Notes: generated by a model not told the origin, from the sequence alone. Positions 17,345 through 26,294 are shown, numbered from the stretch's first letter. The stretch: 64,000 nucleotides of DNA from Dethiosulfovibrio faecalis (GCF_021568795.1 NZ_JAKGUE010000001.1:310001-374000), one strand, 5' to 3'. Translations and numbers: made by a program.

Positions 17345-18646
17345 ATGAAATTTGTAGATATAGTAACCATACAGGTGGCTGCCGGTAGAGGCGGTAACGG
17401 ATGTATGAGTTTTCGCAGGGAAAAATTCGTTCCCAAAGGAGGTCCCGACGGCGGAAACGGCGGTAGGGGTGGCCATATTTTTCTCGAGGCCACCACGGAT
17501 CTGCATACCCTGGCGGACTTCGAGTACTCTAGACATATTTCGTCCAACAACGGAGCTCATGGACAGGGAGCCAGAAAATTCGGTGCCAACGCATCGGACG
17601 TGGTGATAAAGGTTCCATGTGGTACCATCGTCTTCGACAAAGATACGGGCGAGCCCCTGGCTGACCTGGTGGAGCCCGGTGACCGTTGTCTGGTGGCCAG
17701 AGGCGGGAGAGGCGGGAAGGGCAACGCCCATTTCGCCAACTCCAGGAGACGGGCCCCCCGTTTTTCCGAAAAAGGCGAGGACGGGGAAAAACGAAAGATA
17801 ACCATGGAGCTCAAACTGATAGCCGATGTAGCCTTAGTAGGGGTCCCGAACGCGGGGAAGTCGTCCCTTTTGGCGGCGATATCCAACGCGACCCCTAAAA
17901 TAGCTGATTATCCCTTTACCACTTTATCCCCTAATCTTGGAGTCATGAGGATAGACCAGGATAAAATCGTAGTAGCCGACATACCGGGACTGATCGAAGG
18001 AGCTCATCAGAACAAAGGACTAGGCCATTACTTTCTTCGTCATATAGAGAGGACCAGGGTCATCGTCCACGTCCTGGATCTCAGCTCCGGTTCCCTTGAG
18101 AGCGTCGTTAATCAATGGGAAACCGTTTTGGACGAGTTCCGGGCATACAACGCCGATCTGTTGGAGCGACCCTATATAGTCGTGGGGAACAAGATCGACA
18201 TAGACTCGGGCAGGGATTTGATCGATAAGGCCGATGAATTCTTCTCCCAAAGGGATATCCGCTTTATCGCTACAAGCGCTTTGACTGGAGAAGGGGTCCA
18301 GAAATTCATGGATCATATAGTCTCACTGTCCAGAGAACATCCAAGACCTACGGGGACCACCAGGCTGTTCGCTACGGTGGAGGAGAATCTTCCAGAAAAA
18401 AGGACCAGGGATAAGGTCCAGATCCTCAAGCTTCACGAGTCCGGCTGCTTCCGGGTGATTCATCCCAGGATAGAGGCAGCTTCCGCCAGATACGATTTCG
18501 GTCAAGAAGAGGCTGCTGTGAGGTTTATGAGGATACTTAGACAATATAAGGTGGAAGAACTTCTGGAAGCAAGCGGAGCTCAGGAGGGAGACACCATATA
18601 TATAGGCGACGTCGCGTTCGAGTTCCAGCCGGAACGGGCTTACTGA
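17345..18646 (+). CDS. obgE: GTPase Obg/CgtA
   Basis: 433 residues from ATG 17345, preceded by CGGAGGGTAG. The N-terminal glycine-rich Obg fold (about 1-158) begins MKFVDIVTIQVAAGRGGNGC and contains GGPDGGNGGRGGH. The G domain has GVPNAGKSS (G1, near 168), DIPGLIEGAH (G3) and NKID (G4). The extra C-terminal OCT-type domain (about 345-430) is present. Obg is an essential GTPase acting in 50S assembly and stress control. The rplU-rpmA-obgE order is widely conserved. The longer frame from 17300 runs into the terminator and is rejected. Confidence 0.97.
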   Translation: MKFVDIVTIQVAAGRGGNGCMSFRREKFVPKGGPDGGNGGRGGHIFLEATTDLHTLADFEYSRHISSNNGAHGQGARKFGANASDVVIKVPCGTIVFDKDTGEPLADLVEPGDRCLVARGGRGGKGNAHFANSRRRAPRFSEKGEDGEKRKITMELKLIADVALVGVPNAGKSSLLAAISNATPKIADYPFTTLSPNLGVMRIDQDKIVVADIPGLIEGAHQNKGLGHYFLRHIERTRVIVHVLDLSSGSLESVVNQWETVLDEFRAYNADLLERPYIVVGNKIDIDSGRDLIDKADEFFSQRDIRFIATSALTGEGVQKFMDHIVSLSREHPRPTGTTRLFATVEENLPEKRTRDKVQILKLHESGCFRVIHPRIEAASARYDFGQEEAAVRFMRILRQYKVEELLEASGAQEGDTIYIGDVAFEFQPERAY

Positions 18647-18654
18647 GAATCGCT

Positions 18655-19293
18655 ATGTCCTCTGTCCGTAAGATCGGCGTGATGGGAGGAACCTTCGATC
18701 CTATACATCACGGGCATTTGGTAGCGGCGGAAGAAGCCTACCATGCCTTGGGCCTGGAGAGGGTTATATTTATCCCCACCGGAGATTCTTTTCATAAAAA
18801 GGACAGGAGAGTCACGTCTCCGGAAGACAGATACATGATGACCTGTCTGGCTACTTTGGAAAACGATCATTTCAGGGTCTCTCGGATCGAGATAGACAGG
18901 CATGAACCCAGCTATACAGTGGAGACCATGAGAGAGATGAGCCATTGGTATCCCGAGGGTACCGCTTCTTTCTTCTTTATCACAGGAATAGATGCGGTCA
19001 TGACCATGGAGAACTGGCACGAGCACGAGTATCTTCCCGGATTATGCACCATCGTGGCGGTAAGTCGTCCTGGTTACGATCGTGATGAAATCCAAGACGA
19101 GACCTGCTTTCCCACCTTTCTGGAGAACTCGGTCGTCCCTCTATCCATACCCTCTTTGTCCATATCGAGCACCGACATAAGGAAACGGGTCGCAAAAGGG
19201 GAGAACATAAGGTATTTAGTGCCTCCCCTGGTGGAGAAGTTTATAGACAAAAAAAGGCTTTACAGGAAGGAAGAATCGGCACATAGAGCATGA
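18655..19293 (+). CDS. nadD: Nicotinate-nucleotide adenylyltransferase
   Basis: 212 residues. It adenylates nicotinate mononucleotide in NAD synthesis. The nucleotidyltransferase motif GVMGGTFDPIHHGHL (residues about 8-22) contains the HxGH site. PSLSISSTDIRKRVAKGENIRYLVPP near 165 is the second signature (ISSTxIR). The start is eight bases after obgE with only a weak ribosome site, so coupling to obgE is likely. With nadK and nnr it makes three genes of NAD(P) metabolism in this window. Confidence 0.95.
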   Translation: MSSVRKIGVMGGTFDPIHHGHLVAAEEAYHALGLERVIFIPTGDSFHKKDRRVTSPEDRYMMTCLATLENDHFRVSRIEIDRHEPSYTVETMREMSHWYPEGTASFFFITGIDAVMTMENWHEHEYLPGLCTIVAVSRPGYDRDEIQDETCFPTFLENSVVPLSIPSLSISSTDIRKRVAKGENIRYLVPPLVEKFIDKKRLYRKEESAHRA

Positions 19294-19505
19294 GAATCCT
19301 TTAAAAAGACAAGCCTTCCGTAAGATCACCTTGGCCTTGCCCCTGTTTTAGTCCATTCGATCGCCTCGGGGACACGTCCTGTCGTGCCATCCGTGCTGTG
19401 CGAGGCCAGGTCGAAAATACGGATCGACCGGACTCCGCCGGTGCGATTTCAAGGAGGAGACTCGGACGTAAGTTTTTAGAAGTTTTTATAAAAGAGGTGA
19501 AATCG
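19294..19505 (+). other. 212-base non-coding gap with potential RNA structure
   Basis: No credible gene is seen. Palindromic pieces lie close together: GCCTCG (19363-19368) with CGAGGC (19401-19406); GGTCGA (19409-19414) with TCGACC (19424-19429); ACCGG (19427-19431) with CCGGT (19438-19442). The last two share bases 19427-19429, so they exclude each other. TCGATC (19357-19362) could also pair with GATCGA (19422-19427). It ends in AAAGAGGTGA, the ribosome site for the LCP gene. Confidence 0.4.
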
Positions 19506-20747
19506 ATGATACGAAAGACGAGGATCTTTTTACTTATATTCGTCGCTCTCGTCGCCACTGTCGCCGGAGGAGCCTGGCGATTGAAGGGATTGATCTCTCC
19601 GGAAGCGCAGGATATAAAGCAAAAAATCCAATTCGACGAAAAAACCGGAAGCATAAACATACTGGCCTTGGGGGTCGACGATGTAGAAGGGGTGCATCGG
19701 TCCGATACGATAGCCTTCATCACTCTGGACATAGACAACAAGAGGATAAAGGTTATGTCCCTCCCGAGGGATACCAGGACGACCATAAGGGACCATGGAA
19801 CTCAGAAGATAAATCATTCTTACGCTTACGGCGGGGTAGACCTTCTCAAGGAAACTGTCGTCAACCTGATAGGCATGCCTATACATTATACCTTGGCGGT
19901 AAACTATGAAAGCTTCCCCAAGATAGTGGACTCTCTCGGCGGTATCGACGTCGACGTTCAAAAAAATCTTCACTATAGGGATAACGCCGGTGGGCTATAC
20001 ATAAATATCAAAAAGGGATGGCGTCATCTGGACGGCAAGACCTCTCTCGAGTACGTTCGATTTCGTCACGATGCTCTCGGCGATATAGGACGTATTCAGA
20101 GACAGCAGAGATTCTTGAAGGCCCTGTTAAAAAAACTCTATGATCCCTCTACCATGTCCCATTTGCCGGAGATAACAGAGGAAATTCTCTCCGTGGTGGA
20201 GACCGACATACCTCCGAGTCAGGCCTTACAGCTGATAGGTTACCTAAAAGACATATCTCCCGAGAGGATTTCCTTTTTCACCATGCCAGGAAAGGCCGCG
20301 ATGATAAACGGAGCTAGCTATTGGTCGCCGGATCTGCTTCAGACATCTACCTTGTTGACGTCCAGTCAGGACCTTTCGAGTGCCATGAATCTAAGCGGTC
20401 AGGACGAAGCGAAAGTAGGGGGAGTAGAGGATCTCGTGTCAGAGATAAACCGACCTATAGCTATATTGAACGGAGACGGTACCTCCGGGCTTGGAAAAGA
20501 GATATCCTCCAGACTCGAAAAGCACGGCATAGAGGTGGCTTACGTAGGCAACGCCAAGCATTTTGACTTTCACTACAGCACTATAAACCATAAACCCGGA
20601 GAGGACTCCAAAGATGTCGCCCTTGCTTTGGCTAGGCTTTCCGGTATCCCGGAAAATCTGGTCAAAGAGGACAGAGGGGCCTCCTATAGTGCAACTTTGA
20701 TATTGGGACACGACAAAGACAGGATAATCGCTAATTTAGACAGATAG
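19506..20747 (+). CDS. LytR-CpsA-Psr (LCP) family protein with C-terminal LytR_C domain
   Basis: 413 residues from ATG 19506, preceded by AAAGAGGTGA. One N-terminal membrane helix (about 6-24) and an external LCP domain (about 50-200): RSDTIAFITLDIDNKRIKVM, SLPRDTR, INHSYAYGG, VDSLGGIDVDV, SLEYVRFRHD and DIGRIQRQQRF, including the arginines and aspartates that bind polyprenyl diphosphates. A LytR_C domain (about 315-405, RPIAILNGDGTSGLGKEISSRL) follows. LCP enzymes move glycopolymers from lipid carriers onto peptidoglycan in Gram-positives; their substrate in this organism is unknown. An upstream in-frame ATG at 19398 would cross the structured gap and is not preferred. Confidence 0.9.
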   Translation: MIRKTRIFLLIFVALVATVAGGAWRLKGLISPEAQDIKQKIQFDEKTGSINILALGVDDVEGVHRSDTIAFITLDIDNKRIKVMSLPRDTRTTIRDHGTQKINHSYAYGGVDLLKETVVNLIGMPIHYTLAVNYESFPKIVDSLGGIDVDVQKNLHYRDNAGGLYINIKKGWRHLDGKTSLEYVRFRHDALGDIGRIQRQQRFLKALLKKLYDPSTMSHLPEITEEILSVVETDIPPSQALQLIGYLKDISPERISFFTMPGKAAMINGASYWSPDLLQTSTLLTSSQDLSSAMNLSGQDEAKVGGVEDLVSEINRPIAILNGDGTSGLGKEISSRLEKHGIEVAYVGNAKHFDFHYSTINHKPGEDSKDVALALARLSGIPENLVKEDRGASYSATLILGHDKDRIIANLDR

Positions 20748-20762
20748 GGGAGGGATACCTTC

Positions 20763-21110
20763 GTGGAATACAGCAAACAAGCCGATTCGGTAGCCAAAGC
20801 CGTTTCCGACAAAAGAGGAAACGACGTCACGATAATGGACGTCAGAGAGGGTTCTACCATTGCGGAGGAATTCGTGGTCGTCACCGCTAACTCGGACGTC
20901 CATATGAAGACGCTCTGCGAAGCCGCATCGGACGCTTTAGACGAGTTGGGGGTATCTCATACTGTCGAGGGCCAGACCAGCTCTATGTGGCGTTTGATAG
21001 ATGCGGGATACCTACTGGTTCACGTATTCAGCTCCAAGGGCAGAGAGTTCTACGATCTGGAGAGGATATGGGGAGATCATCCTAACGTGAAGCTGCAAAA
21101 TCAGGACTGA
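20763..21110 (+). CDS. rsfS: Ribosomal silencing factor RsfS
   Basis: 115 residues. RsfS binds L14 on the 50S subunit and blocks joining to 30S under starvation. The pattern DVREGSTIAEEFVVVTANSDVHMKTLCEAASDAL, then EGQTSSMWRLIDAGYLLVHVFSSKGREFYDLERIWGD matches the family throughout. The start is GTG with GGGAGGG nine bases upstream. Last gene of the obgE-nadD-LCP-rsfS run, followed by a strong terminator. Confidence 0.96.
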   Translation: MEYSKQADSVAKAVSDKRGNDVTIMDVREGSTIAEEFVVVTANSDVHMKTLCEAASDALDELGVSHTVEGQTSSMWRLIDAGYLLVHVFSSKGREFYDLERIWGDHPNVKLQNQD

Positions 21111-21116
21111 TCCTAG

Positions 21117-21153
21117 CATGGCCCGGATCTCGGTATATCGGGCCATGTCTTTA
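21117..21153 (+). terminator. Rho-independent terminator after rsfS
   Basis: CATGGCCCG (21117-21125) pairs with CGGGCCATG (21139-21147), followed by TCTTTAT. It closes the long plus-strand block. Confidence 0.8.
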
Positions 21154-21202
21154 TCGAAGCCATGTCCTATAATATATCTTATGTTGCTTTTAGGGCAAAA
21201 AC

Positions 21203-21246
21203 AAAAAGATACAGGGACACATAAAATTGCGTCCCTGTATCTTTTT
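21203..21246 (-). terminator. Bidirectional terminator at the tpiA 3' end
   Basis: A perfect 16-pair inverted repeat: AAAAAGATACAGGGAC (21203-21218) and GTCCCTGTATCTTTTT (21231-21246), 12-base loop. On the minus strand it ends in TTTTTGTTTTTG, and on the plus strand in TTTTTCTCTTTT, so it can stop transcription from both sides at the convergence point. Confidence 0.9.
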
Positions 21247-21251
21247 CTCTT

Positions 21252-21995
21252 TTATCGAACCATGTTCAGGAAAGATCCAGGATCTAAGGAAGCTCCTCCT
21301 ACGAGTCCACCGTCTATATCGGTCATGGAGAACAGACTTTCCGAGTTGTCCGGTTTTACGCTTCCTCCGTATAGGATGGGAATCGTGGCACCGGGGAAGC
21401 GACCTGATAGCCATTTTCTTATGGCCCCGCATACTTCCTGGGCGTCCTCGGGAGAGGCAGAACGTCCCGTTCCTATAGCCCATACGGGCTCGTAGGCCAC
21501 TACGATAGAATCGGACGGGATTTTATCTCCGGAGAGTCCGGATTTCAACTGCCTCTCTATCGTCTCCCAGGTAACTCCCCCATCCCGCTCCTCCAGCGTC
21601 TCTCCTACGCATAAAACGGTCTTCAGGCCTCGGCTACAACAGGCGTTCACCTTGGCCGCTATACGTTCTTCCGACTCTCCAAAGACGTGACGTCTCTCGC
21701 TATGACCGATCAAGCTGTATACGGCTCCACAGTCCAGGGCCATTTCCACCGATATCTCGCCCGTATAGGCGCCCTTGTCGGCCTCGTGAACGTTCTGAAC
21801 CCCTATGGAGAGCTTATCTGCAACGCCCATGGATTTCGCAAGTTTGACGGCCCTCTCCAGATAGACGAATGGAGGGAATATAGCCATTACCGTTTCCGAT
21901 TTTTCAGGAAAACTGGAGGATAGATCTTTAAAAAAACGGTCTATCTCAGACCCGTTCATGTTCATCTTCCAGTTTCCGAAAAGATAGTTTTTCAT
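21252..21995 (-). CDS. tpiA: Triosephosphate isomerase
   Basis: 247 residues. It interconverts dihydroxyacetone phosphate and glyceraldehyde 3-phosphate. GNWKMN at the N-terminus holds the active-site Asn and Lys, IGHSERRHVFGE the catalytic His, and VVAYEPVWAIGTGRSAS the catalytic Glu and the flexible loop 6. ILYGGSVKPDN and DGGLVGGASLDP form the phosphate site. Last gene of gapA-pgk-tpiA, ending at a strong terminator. Confidence 0.98.
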   Translation of the reverse strand: MKNYLFGNWKMNMNGSEIDRFFKDLSSSFPEKSETVMAIFPPFVYLERAVKLAKSMGVADKLSIGVQNVHEADKGAYTGEISVEMALDCGAVYSLIGHSERRHVFGESEERIAAKVNACCSRGLKTVLCVGETLEERDGGVTWETIERQLKSGLSGDKIPSDSIVVAYEPVWAIGTGRSASPEDAQEVCGAIRKWLSGRFPGATIPILYGGSVKPDNSESLFSMTDIDGGLVGGASLDPGSFLNMVR

Positions 21996-22008
21996 GGCTC
22001 CTACCGCC

Positions 22009-23193
22009 TTAATCGAGTATAAGAGGAGCTATGCCGGGAAGGACTTTGCCCTCGCAGAACTCGAGGCTGGCTCCTCCTCCGGTGGACACATGGGAGACCT
22101 TCGACCTATACCCCATCGAGGATACCGCCGAGGCGGTGTCTCCTCCACCTACTACGGAGAAAGCCCCTTGCGATGTGGCTTTGGCCACGGCGTCGCATAG
22201 CCCCTTGGTTCCCCTAGAAAAAGTCTCGACCTCGAAAACCCCGGACGGTCCGTTCCAGAGTATGGTCTTTGCTCCTTCGATGATTTTAGAGAAAGCCTTT
22301 ACGGATTCGGGGCCTATATCCAGCCCCATCAAATCGTCGGGGATTCCGTCGGCGGGACAGGAAGTAAGACCCGATAGATCCTCTATAGATGTAGCCGCTA
22401 CGACGTCGACAGGTAGCTCCATCGTCACGCCCGAATTTGCCGCCTTCTCAAGCATGGAAGCGGCAAATTCGAGATGTCCCTCGTCGAGAAGGGATCTGCC
22501 CACCGCACCACCTTTTGCCTTGAGGAACGTGAAGGCCATGCCCCCTCCTATCACTATGGAGGACACCTTGGACATGAGGTTGTCTATGACCCCTATCTTA
22601 TCCGAGACCTTCGCTCCTCCCAATACAAGCACGAAAGGGGGTTCGGAATGATCTCTCACCTTTGACAATGCGGCTATCTCCTCGTCCAAAAGATAACCGG
22701 CGTAGGAATCGAGGTGTTCCTGAACTCCTACGGTGGAAGCATGAGCTCTGTGGGATGCACTGAAAGCGTCCAATAGGAATACCTCGAAAGGAGCCGCCAT
22801 GGAACGAGAGAAATCGGGGTCGTTGGCCTCTTCTTCCTTGTGGAATCTGGTGTTCTCCAACAGGAGGATCTTACCCGTCGAGTTTTTTAGGGCTTTCTCC
22901 ACTTTGGGACCGACACAGTCCTCGACGAACTCTATGGTGCCGAGCAGTTTTTCCGCTGCCGGCACTACCGCCTTCAGGCTGAACTCCGGATTTATTTTGC
23001 CCTTCGGACGACCTAGATGGGAGGCCAAAGCTACGATAGCTCCAGCGTCCTTCAAGGCCTTCAATGTCGGCAGGTGGGCCCTTATCCTCGTGTCGTCCGA
23101 TACGATACCGTCTTTCAACGGAACGTTGAAGTCCACCCTTACCAGGACTTTTTTGCCTCTAAGAGAACCGTAGTCGGGGGTCCTTAGGTTCAA
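22009..23193 (-). CDS. pgk: Phosphoglycerate kinase
   Basis: 394 residues, the usual length. It makes ATP and 3-phosphoglycerate from 1,3-bisphosphoglycerate. KKVLVRVDFNVPLKDG is the N-terminal signature. ASHLGRPKG follows, then LLLENTRFHKEE, the nucleotide-domain LGGAKVSDKIGVI, and GPESVKAF with ILWNGPSGVFE, and GGGDTAS near the C-terminus. It lies between gapA (three-base gap) and tpiA (13-base gap). Confidence 0.98.
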   Translation of the reverse strand: MNLRTPDYGSLRGKKVLVRVDFNVPLKDGIVSDDTRIRAHLPTLKALKDAGAIVALASHLGRPKGKINPEFSLKAVVPAAEKLLGTIEFVEDCVGPKVEKALKNSTGKILLLENTRFHKEEEANDPDFSRSMAAPFEVFLLDAFSASHRAHASTVGVQEHLDSYAGYLLDEEIAALSKVRDHSEPPFVLVLGGAKVSDKIGVIDNLMSKVSSIVIGGGMAFTFLKAKGGAVGRSLLDEGHLEFAASMLEKAANSGVTMELPVDVVAATSIEDLSGLTSCPADGIPDDLMGLDIGPESVKAFSKIIEGAKTILWNGPSGVFEVETFSRGTKGLCDAVAKATSQGAFSVVGGGDTASAVSSMGYRSKVSHVSTGGGASLEFCEGKVLPGIAPLILD

Positions 23194-23196
23194 GTC

Positions 23197-24216
23197 CTAC
23201 AGCCCCTTCCTGATCATGTGATTGACCAGGTCCAGACAACGGCACGAATAGCCCCATTCGTTATCGTACCAGGACAGTACCTTGACCATGTTGTCTATAG
23301 CCATAGTGTGGTTCGGGGCGAAAATAGAGGATCGACTGTCATGGACGAAATCCATGGACACGCAGTCGTCCGTCTCGTATCCCAGATATCTGGACATGGA
23401 TCCCTCGGAATATTTTTTGACCGTAGAGTTGATTTCCTCTGTCGTCACCGATTTGGGAAGCTCTACGACGAGGTCGACTACGGAGACGTTAGGAGTAGGG
23501 ACCCTCAGGGCCATTCCGTTCAGTTTGCCCTTGAGTTCCGGTATTACCAAGCCTACAGCCTTAGCTGCTCCAGTGGAAGTTGGGACCATGGAGACGGCGG
23601 CCGCTCTTCCTCTGTGGAATTTTTTATGAGACGAGTCGACCGTCTTCTGATCTCCTGTATAGGCGTGAACGGTGGTCATAACCCCTTTTACGATGTTGAA
23701 TTCGTCGTTCAGTATCTTCGCCACAGGGGCAAGACAGTTGGTCGTGCAGGAAGCGTTGGAGACGATGTGATGTGTCGCAGGATCGTAGGACCCCTCGTTG
23801 ACCCCCATCACGAAGGTTCCCAGCCCTTCTCCGCTGCCAGGTGCAGTGATTACCACCTTCTTAGCCCCTGCCTCGAGGTGAGCTTGGGCTTTTTCCGTAT
23901 CCTTGTATATCCCCGATGCCTCGATCACGATATCCACTCCAAGGTCGCCCCAGTTGAACTGGTCCGGGGTCGAGTGTCGGAGGGTGGCTATGGCCTTGCC
24001 ATCCACGAAGATATTTTCGTCGTCGTAGTCGACTTTACCCTGATATCTGCGATGGACCGAATCGTACTTGAAAAGATAGGCTCTCTGCTCAGAGGTCGAG
24101 CGACTGTTTGTCGCCACTATGTCTATCAACCCCTCCTGGTCGTACTCATGGAGGGCTCTCAGTACCAATCTTCCTATTCTACCAAAACCGTTAATTGCGA
24201 CTTTCACCTTAGACAT
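23197..24216 (-). CDS. gapA: Glyceraldehyde-3-phosphate dehydrogenase
   Basis: 339 residues from ATG 24216, preceded by AAAGGAG. It oxidises glyceraldehyde 3-phosphate with NAD. VAINGFGRIGRLVLRAL is the nucleotide-binding N-terminus, and SNASCTTNCLAPVAK the active site with the catalytic Cys. HAYTGDQKTVDSSHKKFHRGRAAA and WYDNEWGYSCR are further signatures. The upstream in-frame start at 24249 lies inside the whiA 3' end and adds non-family residues, so it is rejected. Only 25 bases separate it from whiA, leaving no obvious room for a separate promoter. Confidence 0.97.
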   Translation of the reverse strand: MSKVKVAINGFGRIGRLVLRALHEYDQEGLIDIVATNSRSTSEQRAYLFKYDSVHRRYQGKVDYDDENIFVDGKAIATLRHSTPDQFNWGDLGVDIVIEASGIYKDTEKAQAHLEAGAKKVVITAPGSGEGLGTFVMGVNEGSYDPATHHIVSNASCTTNCLAPVAKILNDEFNIVKGVMTTVHAYTGDQKTVDSSHKKFHRGRAAAVSMVPTSTGAAKAVGLVIPELKGKLNGMALRVPTPNVSVVDLVVELPKSVTTEEINSTVKKYSEGSMSRYLGYETDDCVSMDFVHDSRSSIFAPNHTMAIDNMVKVLSWYDNEWGYSCRCLDLVNHMIRKGL

Positions 24217-24241
24217 GGCGTATGACGCTCCTTTCGAGTTT

Positions 24242-25132
24242 TTAATCATCGTAGCTAAAACCGTAGATCTCGGCGATGGACATGATCTTTTTCCATCGAT
24301 AAGTTACGGTACTCTTGCTTACGGGAGAATTCATTGCAGCTCCCAGTTCGTTCAGGCTGGCACTTGGATTGGCGATTCTCAGTTCGATAAGTTCGGCCAG
24401 ATCGGGAGATAGCTCATCTTCATGGCCGTTTTCCTTAAGGAATGTCGCAAGGGCTATCTGACGTCTTGCGGCATCGACAGTCTTCCTTATGTTGGAGGCA
24501 TCGCAATTTACCAGACGATTGGCCCTGTCCCTCATGGATCTGACGATGGCTTTTTCCTCCATCTTCAGAGCCGCGTCGGATAACCCCATGCCTATCATGA
24601 GATCTACGATGTCGTTTTGGCCTCTCACCATGACCTCGACACAGCCAGAGCCCCTCCGATAGGAGACGGAAAGGTCGTTTTTCTGAAGGTGATCCTTCAG
24701 GCCCGTAAGTATTTCGTCGTAAGGAACTCGAAATAGAAAGTAGTACCCTCGTTTAGGGAAAAATACAGAACCTACGGCACCGAATATCCCTCTGACCCAG
24801 GCCCAACGGATGAAGGATCCGCTAAGCTCTTTCGACTGAACCGTTCTGAATAGGTCCATGGGCATCTCCAGTTGTACGGTCCCTCTGTGTCTTGCCGGGA
24901 CATGCAACATTTTCCCCAGGTCAAAATCGCTCCCCCATGAGGTTTTTTTCCATAAACGTCTCATGCGATGGAAAATCCACAGTCTTCTGGAGGAGAGAAC
25001 CACCCTATCTGCTTTCGTGATCTTTCGTCTCATACAGGAAAATGTACCAGCTATTTCCGAGTCGGCCGATATCCGATCCGGAACATGGGATGATATCCAT
25101 TCATCCCATATCTCACTGCTTAGAGAGTCCAC
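24242..25132 (-). CDS. whiA: WhiA-family DNA-binding protein
   Basis: 296 residues. WhiA combines a degenerate LAGLIDADG homing-endonuclease-like fold with a C-terminal helix-turn-helix. It controls sporulation division genes in Streptomyces and affects division in Bacillus. Visible here are the N-terminal segment CMRRKITKADRVVLSS, the central FIRWAWVRGIFGAVGSVFFPKRGYYFLFRV typical of the LAGLIDADG part, NCDASNIRKTVDAARRQ in the linker, and the HTH region (ELIELRIANPSASLNELGAAMNSPVSKSTVTYRWKKI). It is adjacent to yvcK, as in Firmicutes, and directly upstream of gapA. Confidence 0.92.
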   Translation of the reverse strand: MDSLSSEIWDEWISSHVPDRISADSEIAGTFSCMRRKITKADRVVLSSRRLWIFHRMRRLWKKTSWGSDFDLGKMLHVPARHRGTVQLEMPMDLFRTVQSKELSGSFIRWAWVRGIFGAVGSVFFPKRGYYFLFRVPYDEILTGLKDHLQKNDLSVSYRRGSGCVEVMVRGQNDIVDLMIGMGLSDAALKMEEKAIVRSMRDRANRLVNCDASNIRKTVDAARRQIALATFLKENGHEDELSPDLAELIELRIANPSASLNELGAAMNSPVSKSTVTYRWKKIMSIAEIYGFSYDD

Positions 25133-26245
25133 TTAGAAAGTTCCACCGTCCTTCTTCTGTATCAAGGAGAATATGGCCTCCGATAGACGTCCCCCGTCAT
25201 GTCTGATGACCGGTTCTCCCTTTACTCGATCTACCCTTAGAAAAGAACCCCGTAGGACCTTGCAGCCTTTTTCGTACAACTCGACCTCTTCGTCGTCGTT
25301 CAGGTAGAGAGGTTCCGCTCCATCCGCTTTATATCGTTCCAACAGTCCTCGCGGGACCTCCTGATCGTTCACTATTACGTAGTCTGGGAGTTTTCCGAGG
25401 ACTCTCTCTATCCAATTTAAATGTTCCGTTATCGACATCCCCTCGGTCTCTCTGGGCTGGGTCATTATATTGGCCACATACACGGTGGGAGCCAAACCAT
25501 TTCTTATTCTTTCTCGAAAATCTCTTATAAGGAGGTTGGGGATCACGCTTGTGAAGAGACTTCCGGGGCCCAAGACGATAAGATCCGCCGTGTCTACAGC
25601 GGCGATGACCTCCTTGATCGGTTTTGCATCCGACGGCTCCAGCCATATCTCGTTCAGGTCCGTGCCGAAGTTGGAAATCTCAAGCTCTCCCTTGACGTCT
25701 TTGCCGTCGTTTGTCCTTCCCCGAAGAACGATGTTTTCCGTGGAGACCGGGAGAACTCGACCTCTTATAGCTAGAAGTTGATTGATTCTCTCAACCGCCA
25801 GCTTGAAGTCTCCTGCCATCTCGGCAGAGGCGAGCAGCATGAGGTTGCCCAGACTATGTCCGGCTAAGTCTCCTTTATCGAAGCGAAAATCCATAAAGGA
25901 CCTCAACACGTCGTCGTTCTCGCTCAAAGCGACGATGCAGTTTCGGATATCTCCGGGGGGAAGAACACCCCAGTCTCTTGTGATACGTCCCGAGCTACCG
26001 CCCTCATCGGTGACTGTGACGACCGCCGTTATGTTTTTCGTGAATCCCTTCAGTCCCATCAAGAATGCGGATAGACCGGTACCTCCACCTACCGCTACTA
26101 CATAAGGTCCGAACGAAAGACGAAACGAAACACCGGAGTCGGCCGTGGGGGGGGATGATCGGAATCCCGTTCTTCTCCTCTTAAAGAGCACTCCACCGAT
26201 AACACCTACCGAAAGTCCCCATAAAAAGGGCCATAGATGCCTCAT
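25133..26245 (-). CDS. yvcK: YvcK/CofD-like gluconeogenesis factor
   Basis: 370 residues. YvcK is related to the CofD phospholactate transferase fold, binds UDP-sugars, and is needed in Bacillus for growth on gluconeogenic carbon sources and normal cell shape. An N-terminal hydrophobic segment (about 4-21, FLWGLSVGVIGGVLF) may anchor it. The family motif VAVGGGTGLSAFLMGLKG follows, then TDEGGSSGRITRDWGVLPPGDIRNC, LGPGSLFTSVIPNLL and VANIMTQPRETEGMS. It lies in the rapZ-yvcK-whiA trio that is conserved in Gram-positive bacteria. Confidence 0.95.
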   Translation of the reverse strand: MRHLWPFLWGLSVGVIGGVLFKRRRTGFRSSPPTADSGVSFRLSFGPYVVAVGGGTGLSAFLMGLKGFTKNITAVVTVTDEGGSSGRITRDWGVLPPGDIRNCIVALSENDDVLRSFMDFRFDKGDLAGHSLGNLMLLASAEMAGDFKLAVERINQLLAIRGRVLPVSTENIVLRGRTNDGKDVKGELEISNFGTDLNEIWLEPSDAKPIKEVIAAVDTADLIVLGPGSLFTSVIPNLLIRDFRERIRNGLAPTVYVANIMTQPRETEGMSITEHLNWIERVLGKLPDYVIVNDQEVPRGLLERYKADGAEPLYLNDDEEVELYEKGCKVLRGSFLRVDRVKGEPVIRHDGGRLSEAIFSLIQKKDGGTF

Positions 26246-26294
26246 TGAGTCATCTCCTCCCTGAAGCGTATCGTTGTATCGTCAAAAAAGCTCC

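Noticed and set aside
21118-21495. 125-codon plus-strand frame crossing the 21.2 kb terminators
   Set aside because: It spans two strong terminators and the 3' end of tpiA; no ribosome site and no family.
23218-24225. 335-codon plus-strand frame opposite gapA
   Set aside because: It covers almost exactly the gapA gene and has no recognisable domain; a shadow of a strongly biased gene.
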